DNA of 64,000 bases from Polytrichum commune. Taxonomy: Eukaryota > Streptophyta > Polytrichopsida > Polytrichales > Polytrichaceae. The stretch is from positions 66,190,033-66,254,032 of the forward strand of contig OX485804.1 of the NCBI GenBank assembly GCA_950295325.1, read 5' to 3'. The notes under the pieces are model-generated. The model made no database searches. It worked only from the letters and a program-made list of their open reading frames with translations, and was not told the origin of the DNA. This document shows positions 33,501 through 45,017 of this stretch, piece by piece (position 1 is the stretch's first letter; each line of letters begins with the position of its first letter). Position numbers and translations under genes: made by a program.

Positions 33501-34479
33501 CCATTGTACAATCTATATTATAACGCAATTATAAACTTTGAAACTATCATTTTGTATAATTATTGGTTATGTGTTTAATAGAGAACTATGTTTGTTGATG
33601 GCTTTCTTGCAATTTGTGACGGTTTGTTTGGATATGATTTTCTAAACTTCTACTTTTCCCATTCTTGTAATTTTTGCTATGACATTTATACAAGGTTCAA
33701 TTTCTTCATTTTGTAGTGGAGGGGTTGGGATTGAGGCAGGGAGAACATCGAGTTGCTTAAAATTCAGGTGATTTTTTCCATTGGGGATTAAGGGTTGGAG
33801 AGATGCGTCTTATCGATTTGTGGATGTTGTGAAATATGTTCAATTTCTCTTTCCATGACTTAATTTAACCAACTTTAGAACACCACCTCATGCGTCAAAT
33901 GGTTAATGTGCAAATTAAGATGGATTTGTGACTAATATCCATGTGAAATCAAACATTAGGAGCTTAGGTTTAGGTGGATATACTCGCGAGTAAGATTTGA
34001 GCTTCCAAGATGCAAAAGCAATATCGTTCATATGTGCACATAGGCTTCTACCCCCAATATCATGGTGACCGCGTCTCCCTATGAGGTAGTTACACTCCTT
34101 CACAAAAAGGAAAAGTGGTTGAGCTAGAGAAGTTCTCGTGCGGAGAAGAATACAAACATTCCTAAACCTTGATCATGGGTTGGGGTGGGACATTAGAATG
34201 TTCCAATGATGACGGGCTCCAAGCCTTTCCAAAGTTCAATAGAAGTACGTACGTGGGACTTTCAATTCTTTTGGCAATCATTGGTATCAGTTTCACGGGT
34301 TCATTAGTTGATAGTTGAAGTCAGTTATTATGTGTGCAGGTAGAAAAGTAAACACATTGCTATTGCTTGTCAATGATGTTGTTCAATATCGCAATTTTAT
34401 ATATAGATATGTATATGTATGTGTATATATGTATATATAATATACATATAATATAAAAAATAGATTGTTGGGATTCTTC
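33501..34479. other. No recognised feature
   Basis: AT-rich, with a (TA)n-rich tract at about 34395-34460. It could include the LINE 5' part, too decayed to read. Confidence 0.4.
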
Positions 34480-34707
34480 CAATGAACGGAGAGAATTGAC
34501 CGCTAGTTATAGATGAACCGGTTGAGTTTGTGAAATAACCGGTTGAAGTTCAAGACTTCATGAAAACTACCCATCATTTTAAAAGGGATCTATAGAATAT
34601 ACCTCAAACTAGTAAAGAAAAACTGAAAGATGTCAACATGTAACTAGTTGGACTCGGAAACACTAGGATCTCGACCGGTTATGTCCCAAAAAGTTCCCGG
34701 GACATTG
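34480..34707 (+). mobile_element. 225-236 bp hAT-like MITE, copy 4
   Basis: Starts CAATGAACGG and ends CCCGGGACATTG (228 bp). Flanked by GATTCTTC (34472-34479) and GATTGTTC (34708-34715), 7 of 8 matching. Confidence 0.82.
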
Positions 34708-34824
34708 GATTGTTCTATTCTTCTATGGTAATATGAGTGGAGAAGATTCTCCTTTTTATCTGATTGGAGACTCAAAAATCTTCTTACCCAACTAACCTAC
34801 CGTGATTCGATTGTATGAACTACA

Positions 34825-35350
34825 CCATGTACGGTATTTAGTGTCACATGAGTAATAGTGTCACTTACCTTGTTTTTAGGCGTATGCTAGGTTGTACTAA
34901 TGACCAACAACTTCACCATACTTGTCACCTCATGAAACTTGGTATTCTAGTGTGCTTACTAATACCTTGGCATGGATATCTTCAATAGTGTTATGAGGTG
35001 CATGCCACTGTTACACAATGGTCTACAAGCAACTAAAGTGTACATGAACGACACTTTGCAATAGTACTCCCAAAAATATCTTCCCCTTGCATACTTCAAC
35101 GCAAAACTATCAGTTCAAAATATCCAATGCTCTAAGCTACATGTCATAACGTAAGCGTCTTTTTCTTTTTTCTTTTTTACTTCAGAAAGATACTATTGTT
35201 GACAAATAGTATCATATTAGCAAAGTAACGGATGTGACACTTTGAGACCTATAGGCAATCTAGTATTTGTGATAGTTTGCAAAGGGGAACTATAGGCAAT
35301 CTAGTATTTGCAAAATAGTGTTTGTGATACTAAATACCATAAATGGTGTA
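34825..35350. mobile_element. TTTAGTGTCA-type MITE, second copy
   Basis: Left end contains GTACGGTATTTAGTGTCAC and right end its inverse, TGATACTAAATACCATAAAT. Inverse-oriented relative to 13835-14953. It has no pogo insertion. A small internal duplication, ACTATAGGCAATCTAGTATTTG, lies near 35255-35310. Confidence 0.65.
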
Positions 35351-35669
35351 CTCCAAGTTCTACATACGGCCTTCAAGCACGGGGACTACTAGCGCCCCCT
35401 TTGACTTATATTTCTTCTTCGATTCATTAGTTGACTTGACCCTGTACTACCACACTACTTAAAGTTATGCTGCACGATATCAATCCTTTTTAAGCCTGGG
35501 AAAAGTCCCAAATTCTAACACTAAATCCCAACGACCCAAAAAGGACCACTCATTGATCTCGATTCTAAAGTAGTTGCACCGACTAAATCAGAGTATGTCA
35601 CTAGAGTCTAGAAACAATGATTTTTTAGAAGCTTTCTTTGGTGTCTTAAGTACCAAACTTTGGGTATTA

Positions 35670-36170
35670 GGGCCACTTCACACACGAGACTGAGAGCCCG
35701 TGACCAGTACACTTCACGCACTCTCATTGGTGGGAAAGGCGGAGCCGGTCCAAGTTCACACTACACACTTCACACTACACTTGAGGGACCAACGGAGTAT
35801 GTGAATGCACGATGGATGTAAAGTCTACATGGATTCCTACATGGCATTGAATGGATCATGTTTCACGGTCACTTGGATGTTTCCAAAAACCACCTGGTAG
35901 CCCTAACACAAAACCGGGAGACCATGACACTCTGAACGCTCACAACTGTTGATTTATTCTATTTTATCATGTGTGAGGACCCACATGAATAGAAACTTAT
36001 TAGAATAACATTTGGTTGAGGGCCCGGTTACATATGACTTCACACTACACTTGAGGGTCTGTGACCACACTACATGATTTTGAAGGTGACTTGGGACAAC
36101 CTTTGGACACTATCTTTTGGGCTCTCACAATTTCATGGTCACGGCTCTTGGCTTGTGTGCGAAGTAGCCC
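35670..36170 (+). mobile_element. GGGCCACTTC MITE, copy D
   Basis: 501 bp, ends GGGCCACTTC and GAAGTAGCCC. Flanked by TTA at 35667-35669 and 36171-36173. This is a complete, uninterrupted reference copy for the family. Confidence 0.88.
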
Positions 36171-36173
36171 TTA

Positions 36174-37466
36174 GGCTGTAGCTTGTAATGACCAAAAGAT
36201 CCCCTCATGGACAACTCGTTTTTTTGAGAAAAGTAACAATGGAAGTGGCACTTGATAAATAAATGAGACCACCAAGTTATAATACTCGTACTTTTAGCCA
36301 ATCAAATCAAACATTTTACATATATATTTCTAGAAGGAAAGCACTCATAATTATTGATTTTATGGGAACCAAGGACAATGATGCTTATTCCAACCATACG
36401 GATGTCATCCATGATTCACTCTTTTATAACTTTTTCTTTTTAAGTCAACTTCAAATACGGTCATTATAAAGTCAATGTGTGAAGAAGATTACATGTGTTT
36501 CAACTATACACATGTGGAACGTAGACTCGTTATACGTCATGGTTGGATGCCTTACTCTTTGGAGCTAGACCTCCACCAACCTTACCAAGGTATAAGGGGG
36601 TCCAATATAAACCGGCCACACTTACATGTTCGGATCCTTGTATGATAGACGAGTCTTATAAAATTCCTTTTGCATGTTCACTTTGATATACAACTCTGAC
36701 TTGCGAACCTTTAATTTTTGGTTGATCCTTGATTGTGAACGAAGACGAAGCCAAGCTCAATTGCAAAGAAGTGTGGAACCCGACATGGTTTCATACAAAG
36801 TTTCCAAACATGACATTCAGGAAATCATGACTCGGTCACATTGACACTTCCAATTACACCCTAAACTCCGTAATATCAACCTCCATAATGTCACACATTC
36901 TCTAATATCCCGAAACCCTAGGGAACGGATGTTCGTAGTTCAAATCTCACTCTTTATTGTCACATGTCTCTCTCCTTATATCACAAAATGTGTCATTAAT
37001 GCAAACCACCCAATAAGTAAACCCACACCCTCGCATTGCGCCATGTGTCAACATGTGGAGTGTCACCTTCTTCTTCTTCTTCTTCTTATGCCACTTGTTG
37101 AATGTTGGTGCATGCGTCCGTCACATTGCCCGGGAAGGCCAATTGGAGTGGACCGCACTAGCGTGAGTGACAGGAGAATGAATTCAAATTGTCCTCACAT
37201 CTCCTTTGTGTTATTCCATAATGTCACATGCTACACTAATTCTATAGTATCACGCATCCATGTTAACACTACAAAACTCCGTAATATCATGTGCACTTTG
37301 GTTGCCACATGGGTGATACTACGGAGTATTGGAGTGTACATTGGCTATTGAGTTTAGAATGGTTTACAAATTTTAAACACACAGTCCAATCTCTTTTGAC
37401 CACATGTCTTTTTAGTGTCTTGCGTACAACAGGTTGAGCCCTCCAAACCTTTATGGCTAGGGAATT
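36174..37466. other. No recognised gene
   Basis: A 140-codon frame on + (36929-37351) has no domain and mixed composition; I do not accept it. The sequence near 36560-36700 resembles 12370-12600. Confidence 0.4.
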
Positions 37467-37474
37467 GTGGTGTC

Positions 37475-37704
37475 CAATGAATGGGGAGAACCAACCGCTA
37501 GTTATAGATGAACTGATTGGGTTTGAGAAATAACTAGTTGAAATTCAAGACTTCGAGAAAATTACCGATAAATTTAGAGGAATTTGAAGAATACACCTCA
37601 AATCAATAAAGAAAAATACCAAAAGATGTCAACATGTAACCGGCTAGACTTGGGAACAATAGGATCTCAACCAATTACGGCCAAAACTCTCTCCCAGGAC
37701 ACTC
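37475..37704 (+). mobile_element. 225-236 bp hAT-like MITE, copy 5
   Basis: Starts CAATGAATGGGGAGA, ends CCCAGGACACTC. Flanked by GTGGTGTC at 37467-37474 and 37705-37712, a perfect 8-bp duplication. It lies at the left end of the GTCTAC-type MITE that follows, whose terminal sequence provided the target. Confidence 0.9.
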
Positions 37705-38526
37705 GTGGTGTCTACATAAATTCATCCATTAGCAAGGTGAGAACGCAACGAATAATGTTAAGATATTGGGGGGGGGAACTATCTTCAAACCACTCGACTC
37801 AAAAAATGGCATAATAGACCCCAAATTAGTCCAGCAAACTTTAGATGGAAAGAATCAACCCTCAACCTTGTAGAGGACTTGTTCTTAGGGATTGTTTACA
37901 CCATGGACTATTTAGTCATCCCAAGGCCTTGTAAAATCACTGATTGGATGTTGTACTCGTCCCGAGATCACTTCAGTTTACACCAAGGAAAAAAAAATGT
38001 TAGAGCAATCATGGAGTTCGAGGTCCCCAAAAGACATATTTTTAGGCCTACATTATCCACTGACATGGTTCAACGGGTTTTGCGGTGGGCGAGGCAAAAG
38101 AGCTGCTCTAGTAGAGAAAAAGCAGGGGCCCATGGTAGAGAAATATTGTTACAATGAAAATTTAATGATTTTTTTGGGGAAAGAGAAGACAAGGCAATGA
38201 TCAGACTTTTTTCTTGTTTCTTGTTTCTTTTCTTTTCTTTTCAAAACTGCCTTTTTTGGGCACATTTAAAAAAAAATCAACACATTCACTTTTTGGTGCA
38301 TGGTCATTTCCTCTTGGTCCACATTTGGTGTACACCTAGTGAAGGGCCCAAAAGCTTTGTAAATTTATTCAAAAAAACATCAAACCATGAAAATTGAGTT
38401 CATGAAGTCGGACCAAGGAAAAACACCATCTCCCATGGTCCATGGTTTAATTGATAACCAACACTTACTAGATTAGAGCCCCTTTTTATCCACAATGGAT
38501 GAGTTCACATGGACACCACGAATCCC
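37705..38526. mobile_element. GTCTACGTAAACTC-ended MITE, copy 3, interrupted
   Basis: Left end GTGGTGTCTACATAAATTC, right end GATGAGTTCACATGGACAC inverted. The middle is interrupted by a Harbinger derivative (37888-38464), and the left tip by the hAT-like MITE at 37475. Compare the undisturbed copy at 21386. Confidence 0.7.
37888..38464 (+). mobile_element. Internally deleted derivative of the 27-31 kb Harbinger family
   Basis: 577 bp flanked by TTA at 37885-37887 and 38465-38467. Left part shares TTTACACCATGGAC, CACCAAGGAAAAAA and TGGTTCAACGGGTTTT with 27188-27500. Right part shares TTTTCAAAACTGCC, TGGTCCACATTTGG and CACCTAGTGA with 30540-30775. Both genes are gone. It is a MITE produced by deletion of an element like the one at 27.2 kb. 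Confidence 0.9.
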
Positions 38527-39239
38527 AAGCCAACCTTGAGGGCCCTCGAGGTTTCCCAAATTCGAGGAGCAGTTTCACGTGGTCATCGGGGTCGTCACTT
38601 GCCGGTGTGAAGCTTCAGCAACCTTAATTAGTAGCCATGTCAGAAAGGCAAAGGACCATGCCTCGGGGCCGATTTGACGTCCACTAATTGTCCCTTTTAC
38701 ACGTCAAACCATGGTGCTTATTTTGGGATAAGTGAAGTCTTTGTGCATAAGATATGAAATTCATTTTTAACAAGCGTTTCCCAAGAGGCGGAAAAGTGTA
38801 AGGGGGAGGGTCGATCGGTCTTCACCCTTCACTTCATTCAAGGCCCGTTTTGGGCTTATGAATGACTTTTGGAAGGCAAGTTCATTCTAAAGGAAGGTGC
38901 TAGGGAGGTGGTGATAGGTATCATTTTGTTCCTCATGCAAACTTTATTGACACTGACGATGACCCCATCCTAATATGAAAAGATGGTTGCTCTAAGTCAA
39001 GAAGGGAACTAACATTTTTATTTTTTTTGCTCCATTGATCTAATGAAACCACAATTCGCTCCAAGAAATTAAGAGTTACAAAGAGAATCTTTGCTCAATG
39101 AGAGTTCTAGAAGACTAACTTGAGCAGACGTTGTGTTTATTCTTGGGAAAACTCGAAGATCTTGCAAATTTTCACCTCTAAAATCTTTTCTAGAGATTTT
39201 GAAGTGTATTCAAATGCATGTTTGAATCATGTGGACTAT
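38527..39239. other. No recognised feature
   Basis: Intergenic with no supported ORF or boundary. Confidence 0.4.
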
Positions 39240-40165
39240 TGAGTCTATCAAATGAGTATCAAGGTTTGAATACATAGTCTAATCTTTTTTCAAAAAACAC
39301 ATGCCTTTTTGGTATTTGTTCTTGGAGAGACACCCAACCACATACCGCTCAAATATACGCGTACGCTCAAGGTAAATTGCCGGATGAGGCATGTCTACCT
39401 CAAGGTACATGGGCTTTATTTTAATCATTATGAAGTTCTCCAACTTATATTGATCAAAATGAAACAACAAAGCTTGTTCCATTAGCATATTTGTGGCAAA
39501 TCTATGATGAAGTGTCAACAAAATTTGGATTGGAAATCAGAGCTCGGTTGATTTAGTTATGATTGACGAATATGCATGTTTGTTATTGACTCCATAACTT
39601 AATACATAAGTCCTCCCAACTGTGCTCACTAAGGTATGTGGGTGTTATTTGGTTCATGTTCCCCAACTTCTACCGACTAGATACACAAAACAAACTCGTG
39701 TTGCATTAGCAAATCTACGACGAAACATCTTGGGGAGGGGGGGGGGGGGAAACGGATTGACAATCAAACATCCCCTAGTTTAGTTATGGCTATCAAAAAT
39801 GCACGTTTGTTGATCTCTTAACTGGATACATAGCCACCCCCCCCCCCCCCAACTGTGTTCACTACCGAGTGTTATCAACATACGAAGACGTAGTCCAATC
39901 TCTTTTAAACGTGTGCTTGTATAATGTTCTCTCTTTGACCCTCACCGAACCACATACCTATCAAATCTAGGGGGTCCGATTAAGAAAGCAAGCCACTTAC
40001 GACCCATCCACCTTATTGAGACTAGAGCAGGTAACAACATTTGGAAAATGCGATCCGGTCTCTTTTAAACCTACGTCTTTACGACGACCATTCTTTGATC
40101 CACACCAAACACAACATACCAATCAAATATACCTGTCCGATTAAGAAAAGTAACCAAATAACACT
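39240..40165 (+). repeat. Repeat R4, two and a half tandem-like units
   Basis: TAGTCCAATCTCTTTTAAAC or a close variant occurs near 39260, 39890 and 40052, each followed by a GACCCTCACCGAACCACATACC-like block (shorter core CACCGAACCACATACC). AACTTCTACCGACTAG-type blocks precede two of them. Runs of G (about 39733-39750) and of C (about 39838-39851) lie in the middle unit. Confidence 0.6.
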
Positions 40166-40229
40166 TGCATACCGTAGTACTCCACCACCAAAGGGTTGTC
40201 ACTCAAACAAACAACAACGGAATGGGTTT

Positions 40230-40251
40230 TGGGGGGGGGGGGGGGGGGGGG
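40230..40251 (+). repeat. Poly-G run
   Basis: About 20 consecutive G residues following TTTT. Similar homopolymers occur at 39733 (G), 39838 (C), 48232 (C) and 59966 (C). Confidence 0.9.
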
Positions 40252-40488
40252 CAACAACATAGAACAACAGTCCAACGGCCAGGGGATTTGGATGTGTGCC
40301 ATAGTGGCCTCCACCTGAAGCAAAATCCGTGCAGGCAGTGCAGGCCAACAATGGCGCTCCTAGCCTAGCCTAGCCTAGTACATTACATAAACCGTAACCA
40401 TGCTATTTGTCACGTGAGGCCAATGGCCATAAATCACGGGCCTAACCTAAACCAAACTAAGTTAAACCAAAGGACTCCTCCTATCTAA

Positions 40489-41111
40489 GGGCCACTTTGC
40501 ACACGAGACTGAGGGCCGGTTTACACTATGGACCATGAAGTCGGACCATGTAAGATGGCCTTTGTCAATGGTCCGAGTTCATGGTTTGACTTTCATGGTC
40601 CAACTTCATGGTCCATAGTGTAAACCAGCCCTGAGTGCCTATGACCATTGCACTTCAAGCACTCTCATTGGTGGAAAAGGCGGAGCCGGTCCAAGTTAGC
40701 TACTTCACACTATGCTTGAGGGACCTACGGAGTACGTGAATGCAAGATGGATGTAAAGTCTACATGGATTCCTACATGGCATCGAATGGATCATGTTTCA
40801 TGGTCACTTCGACTGTTTTCAAAAACCACCTCTTGGAGGTAGGCCTAACACAAAACGGGGAGACTCTGGCACTCCGAATGCTCACAACCGTTGATTTATT
40901 CTATTTTATCGTGTGTGAGGACCCACGTGAATAGACGTTCATTGAAATAGCATTTGGTTGAGGGACCGGTCACAAATGGCGTCACACTACACTCGAGGGT
41001 CCGTGACCACACTACATGATTTGGAGGTGTGTTGGGACGGCCTTTGGACGCTTTCTTTTGGGCTCTCACAATCTCATGGTCACGGCTCTTGGCTCGTGTG
41101 TAAAGTGGCCC
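40489..41111 (+). mobile_element. GGGCCACTTC MITE, copy E, interrupted
   Basis: Flanked by TAA at 40486-40488 and 41112-41114. Without the 119-bp insertion at 40513-40631 and its TGA duplication it is 501 bp, the family length. Confidence 0.9.
40513..40631. mobile_element. Palindromic 119-bp Harbinger MITE nested in copy E
   Basis: Ends GGGCCGGTTTACACTATGG and the inverse of GGGCTGGTTTACACTATGG, the same ends as the 3.6-kb element at 27188. TGA at 40510-40512 and 40632-40634. Removing it restores GAGACTGAG, the reading of other copies of the host MITE. Almost the whole element can fold on itself. Confidence 0.92.
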
Positions 41112-41114
41112 TAA

Positions 41115-41807
41115 CTTTCCAAAATCTACATTAGATGTAGTTTCTATAATCTATTGCATAACAAGCTTCTCAAATTTATTTAAAAAGAAAAGTCTAATGT
41201 GTACTTCTCCAAAGATTCCAAATCTACATTATGAATTTTCTAAAATGAATTTTTTTAGAAGATTTCCAAAATCTCGATTTCCAAAGCATTATAGAATCTA
41301 CACTTTGTTAATATTCTAACATCTACTTGTATACAAGATTCAACAAAACCTTCTCACATACATAGTTTTTGGAATCTATGGCGTGACAAGTTCTAGAATT
41401 GAAGCGTTTAATTTTTTTAACATACATATTAAATAGGTTTCAAATTTATGTATCATCAGAGTTCTAGAGTTGACCAAATTCAAATACTTACACAATTGAG
41501 AGTTCAACCATAAACACTTCAAAATTTATCACTCCCTTTTTACCTTGTTTTCTTTGCTAAGCATTTTGTTTACCTTCTTTTACCGGTTAAGGACTTTCTC
41601 CTATCCAAAAGCCTTCACATAGGCTCTACCCACCAAGGGGACAAAGCCAATAAACACAAAATTTCTATTAAAGTTGTACCTACCACTCTCTCTCTCTCTC
41701 TCTCTCTCTATACATTAATGATTGAATTTGTTTTATGATGATTTTCTAACAACCTTGTTATCATACGAGCAATAGTCATGGATCATATATCAACATATTG
41801 TGCCAAG
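41115..41807. other. No recognised feature
   Basis: AT-rich; a (TC)n tract lies at about 41687-41708. No ORF supported. Confidence 0.4.
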
Positions 41808-41812
41808 CATAT

Positions 41813-43304
41813 TGTGAGCCCAAAATGGTGCCCACATGTGGTGATTAAGTCTTCGAAACCAATTTTAGTGTGACTTTGATGTGCTATGATTATTCACAAA
41901 ACATAAAAAGAGTGAAGTGTGGTATGGATTTAAGTTTAGGCATTAGAATGTGTTGTGTAGTAATTTCAAGGTTTAACTTCAATAAGAGGATGCCTTGATT
42001 AGGTGAGTGGGGGGTAAGGTGAAGCAAGGTGAGCTCCGCGAGTTAAATGCCCACTTTTGGATCCACCTTGGTAGTTTGGGAAGAAGGAAGCTTGGTGGAT
42101 GGGGATTAGTCCCTACTTTGGAGGAGAGGGTTAAAGGATTGTGATTGGAGGTGCCAATCCTCTCACCCTATCCTCACCTCTTTCCCCCTCTCTCCCTCTC
42201 TCCCTCTTTGCTACTTAAGGTGTTTTTTCTCTCATTTCTCTCTCTCTTCATCAAGCGCTCTCAAGGGAGCAAGCTCTTAAAAGCTTGAGCTACGCGTGTA
42301 GGACATTAGTTTTTAGTGAATTTAATTAGTTAAGTTCTCTCTCTCAATTCCTCTCAAGTGGAGTGAGCTCTTAGAGCTTGAGACAACATGTGGGGATTAG
42401 GTAGTTATTTAGTGGAATTAGTGGGTTAGATTAATTCATTAGTAAAGGATCGAAAACAAAGACTTAGGGAAATGCTCGATTAGCGGCTAGGGGAGACTGT
42501 ATCAAGAGGCAACTGGTTAACTGCGGCTGCGACTGCATCGGAGGCAGCTGGTTAGCTGTGGTTGCGACTGCATTGGAGGCAGCTGGTTAGCTGTGGTTGT
42601 GATTGCATTGGAGGCAGCTGGTTAGCTGTGGCCGGGACTGTATCAGGAGGCAGCTGGTTAGCTGTGGTTGTGATTGCATTGGAGGCAGCTGGTTAGCTGT
42701 GGCCGGGACTGTATCAAGAGGCAACTGGTTAACTGCGGCTGCGACTGCATCGGAGGCAGCTGGTTAGCTGTGGTTGCGACTGCATTGGAGGCAGCTGGTT
42801 AGCTGTGGTTGTGACTGATTAGTTTATATTATTACATTAGTTTATAGACTATATTAGACTATATTAGTTTATAGATAAGTAGTTGGCCACATTAGGTTAG
42901 GTGGAGGCACGTGTGGGTTTCATAAGTAATTGCACTTAGGATTGATTATGGGAAATAGCGTTTTTTAACGCTTGTATCCTCTCTATTAAATAAATCAAGT
43001 GCACAAGTAATGGAGAAGGTGGAGGACTTCCGCGAGGGGAAGACAAAGGAGGTTGGGTCAAAGTATGCAAGGGGAAAATCATTGAGGGCATGTGCGGCTA
43101 AAGCCGCGGGTTGGACTCTTGAGAAAGCCAACTCTAGCACAAGCCAAGAGGCCAACATTAATAAAGTACAATGAGTGAGACAATGCATGTTCATTTAAAC
43201 ATGAAAATCACCTTGCATATGGTTCCATGTTGTGATAGATAAATGTGATTCTCAAAGTCATCACCCGGACTAGGATGCTTAAGGGTGGTGGATTTGGTCT
43301 CACA
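41813..43304 (-). mobile_element. Solo LTR 2 (1492 bp)
   Basis: Begins TGTGAGCCC and ends GTCTCACA; flanked by CATAT at 41808-41812 and 43305-43309, a perfect 5-bp duplication. It is the inverse of LTR 1 at 16761-20451, without the hAT-like insertion. A ~35-bp minisatellite (GGAGGCAGCTGGTTAGCTGT) lies inside at 42497-42820. The 80-codon frames in both LTRs (16838 and 42946) are similar only because the LTRs are related. Confidence 0.85.
42497..42820 (+). repeat. ~35-bp minisatellite in LTR 2
   Basis: About nine units of GGAGGCAGCTGGTTAGCTGT plus GGTTGCGACTGCATT or variants. A larger block is itself duplicated (from TATCAAGAGGCAACTGG at 42499 and 42712). Confidence 0.9.
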
Positions 43305-43309
43305 CATAT

Positions 43310-45014
43310 GCACCCTCTCTGGTTGCCACACTTTGATTAGTACATACTTATCATGGGACAAGATAGAATATTGTGAGCCCTAGCAAAACAAATGTTTAGT
43401 GTACCTCTTAGTCTACAATGGGACCATGCCATTAACCGTACATTTCTTAATTTGGATGATGTGCGCATGCATCTTCTACAATATTAAGCCAACATACCAT
43501 GTATTATGTCATATAATTATGAAAGAAAAATTCATCAATTATCATAACTTTCTAAAACGATAGACTCAGTCATCCATTTCCAAGAGCCCATTTTTTTAAC
43601 CCTTGAATGCATAGAGGAGTAGCCCAAAACCAAGGATGTCTCATAAAATGTGTGTTAAATGTTAAATATGATTTGGGCTTACAAATGAAACGTGTAGGGC
43701 TTGAGTTTGGTCACATTTGTATGACTAGAATCTACATTACAATAAAAATCCAATAAATAATCATTTGAATAATTTGAATTTTGAGCTTTTTCATATTTTC
43801 ATATTCGTACATTTCCACTTGAAATTTTGTATAATTACATGAAGTGCAAGGTCTACAACAATATCAAAGAAACTAAAGTGAGTGAGTTTCATCTTAGATG
43901 CTTCGTTGGTTGAAAATTGGGGTCTTGGTTCCCTTCAAGCTCCCCCCACGTTCCCAAGACGATCGGGTGTTCCCATGGCCTTTAGGCTCCCTTCGACGTT
44001 CCCTTCAAGGGACTTCATCTCTCTTGCAACCGCTCCTCTTCCACGTTGTCTTCTCCTTGTTGTTCACCGTGGTCTTCAACAACTCCTTTTTCAATCCTCC
44101 TTGCAATCTTCTTCGTGTTGGCCTTGTTGATGCTAGCTTCATAACTTCATTGTGTGGTGGCTATGCACTCGGGGAGAAATAATCTTGTGATATATAGTTT
44201 TGACCCAAAGTAATTTGCATGGGTATATAGGGAACCTAATCGTGAAGGCAACCAACCACCACATATCATAGTAGAAGTTAAACCCATGAAGTATTGCCCT
44301 TAAATTTCATTTTGTCCCCACAAAGTTTGGGCAGACAAATAAAATCCTTAACATGCCCATGAAAAATACTTGGTTATGGGGACCACTCCTTGAAAATAGA
44401 ATTGTCCAAACATGAGCTTGCTCATGAAATAGCATTCCTCCATCCTAATGCTAAAGTGGAGCTACAAGAAGACAAAGAAACTCTTCAATTATGCTCACTC
44501 CACCCTAGAAACGGCGTATATATATATATATATATAAAGAAGGTGACCTTGTGTATAACGAAACGAAATGGAACTGCCACTCATTTCTTATCCAGCGATG
44601 AACTTTACAAAGCGGTGGTCACGGTCACGGTCACTTAGTGTAAACCAACCCATAGACTCATACACCACACATAGAATCAATTTGGTTTAGAAGAGGGCAG
44701 ACCAACAGTGTAGGCTTTAAGCCCAAGGTGAGTGGGCCGTACTCCTTTTCCTCACGTTTTTGAGAGCTCATACAAACATCTTAATCACTATGAGCAACTA
44801 AGGCCCTTTGTCTTCCCGAACGATCGTACAAGTCACCCAATCTATGCCAATGATTGAACCCAAGAGCTCTCCAACATTACCATTTAACACAATTTGAGCA
44901 CATCGGCCATCGATCTCATCCAACTAGCTAAAACACAAAATGACATATTTCTAGTGTCCGTTTGTAGATGCACGTGACATGACCACACACCCACCGAAAT
45001 AAATATAAGTGTCT
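43310..45014. other. No recognised gene
   Basis: A GC-richer block at 43898-44182 has open frames of 82 and 94 codons in two phases but no domain. A (TA)n run is at 44517-44536. A GTGTAAACCAACCC near 44638 resembles a Harbinger right end, but no partner was found. Confidence 0.4.
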
Positions 45015-45017
45015 TGA

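Noticed and set aside
36929-37351. 140-codon frame on the plus strand
   Set aside because: No recognisable motif, and surrounding DNA is ordinary intergenic sequence.
44625-44652. Right end of a Harbinger element (GTGTAAACCAACCC)
   Set aside because: No matching left end or target duplication nearby; too short alone.
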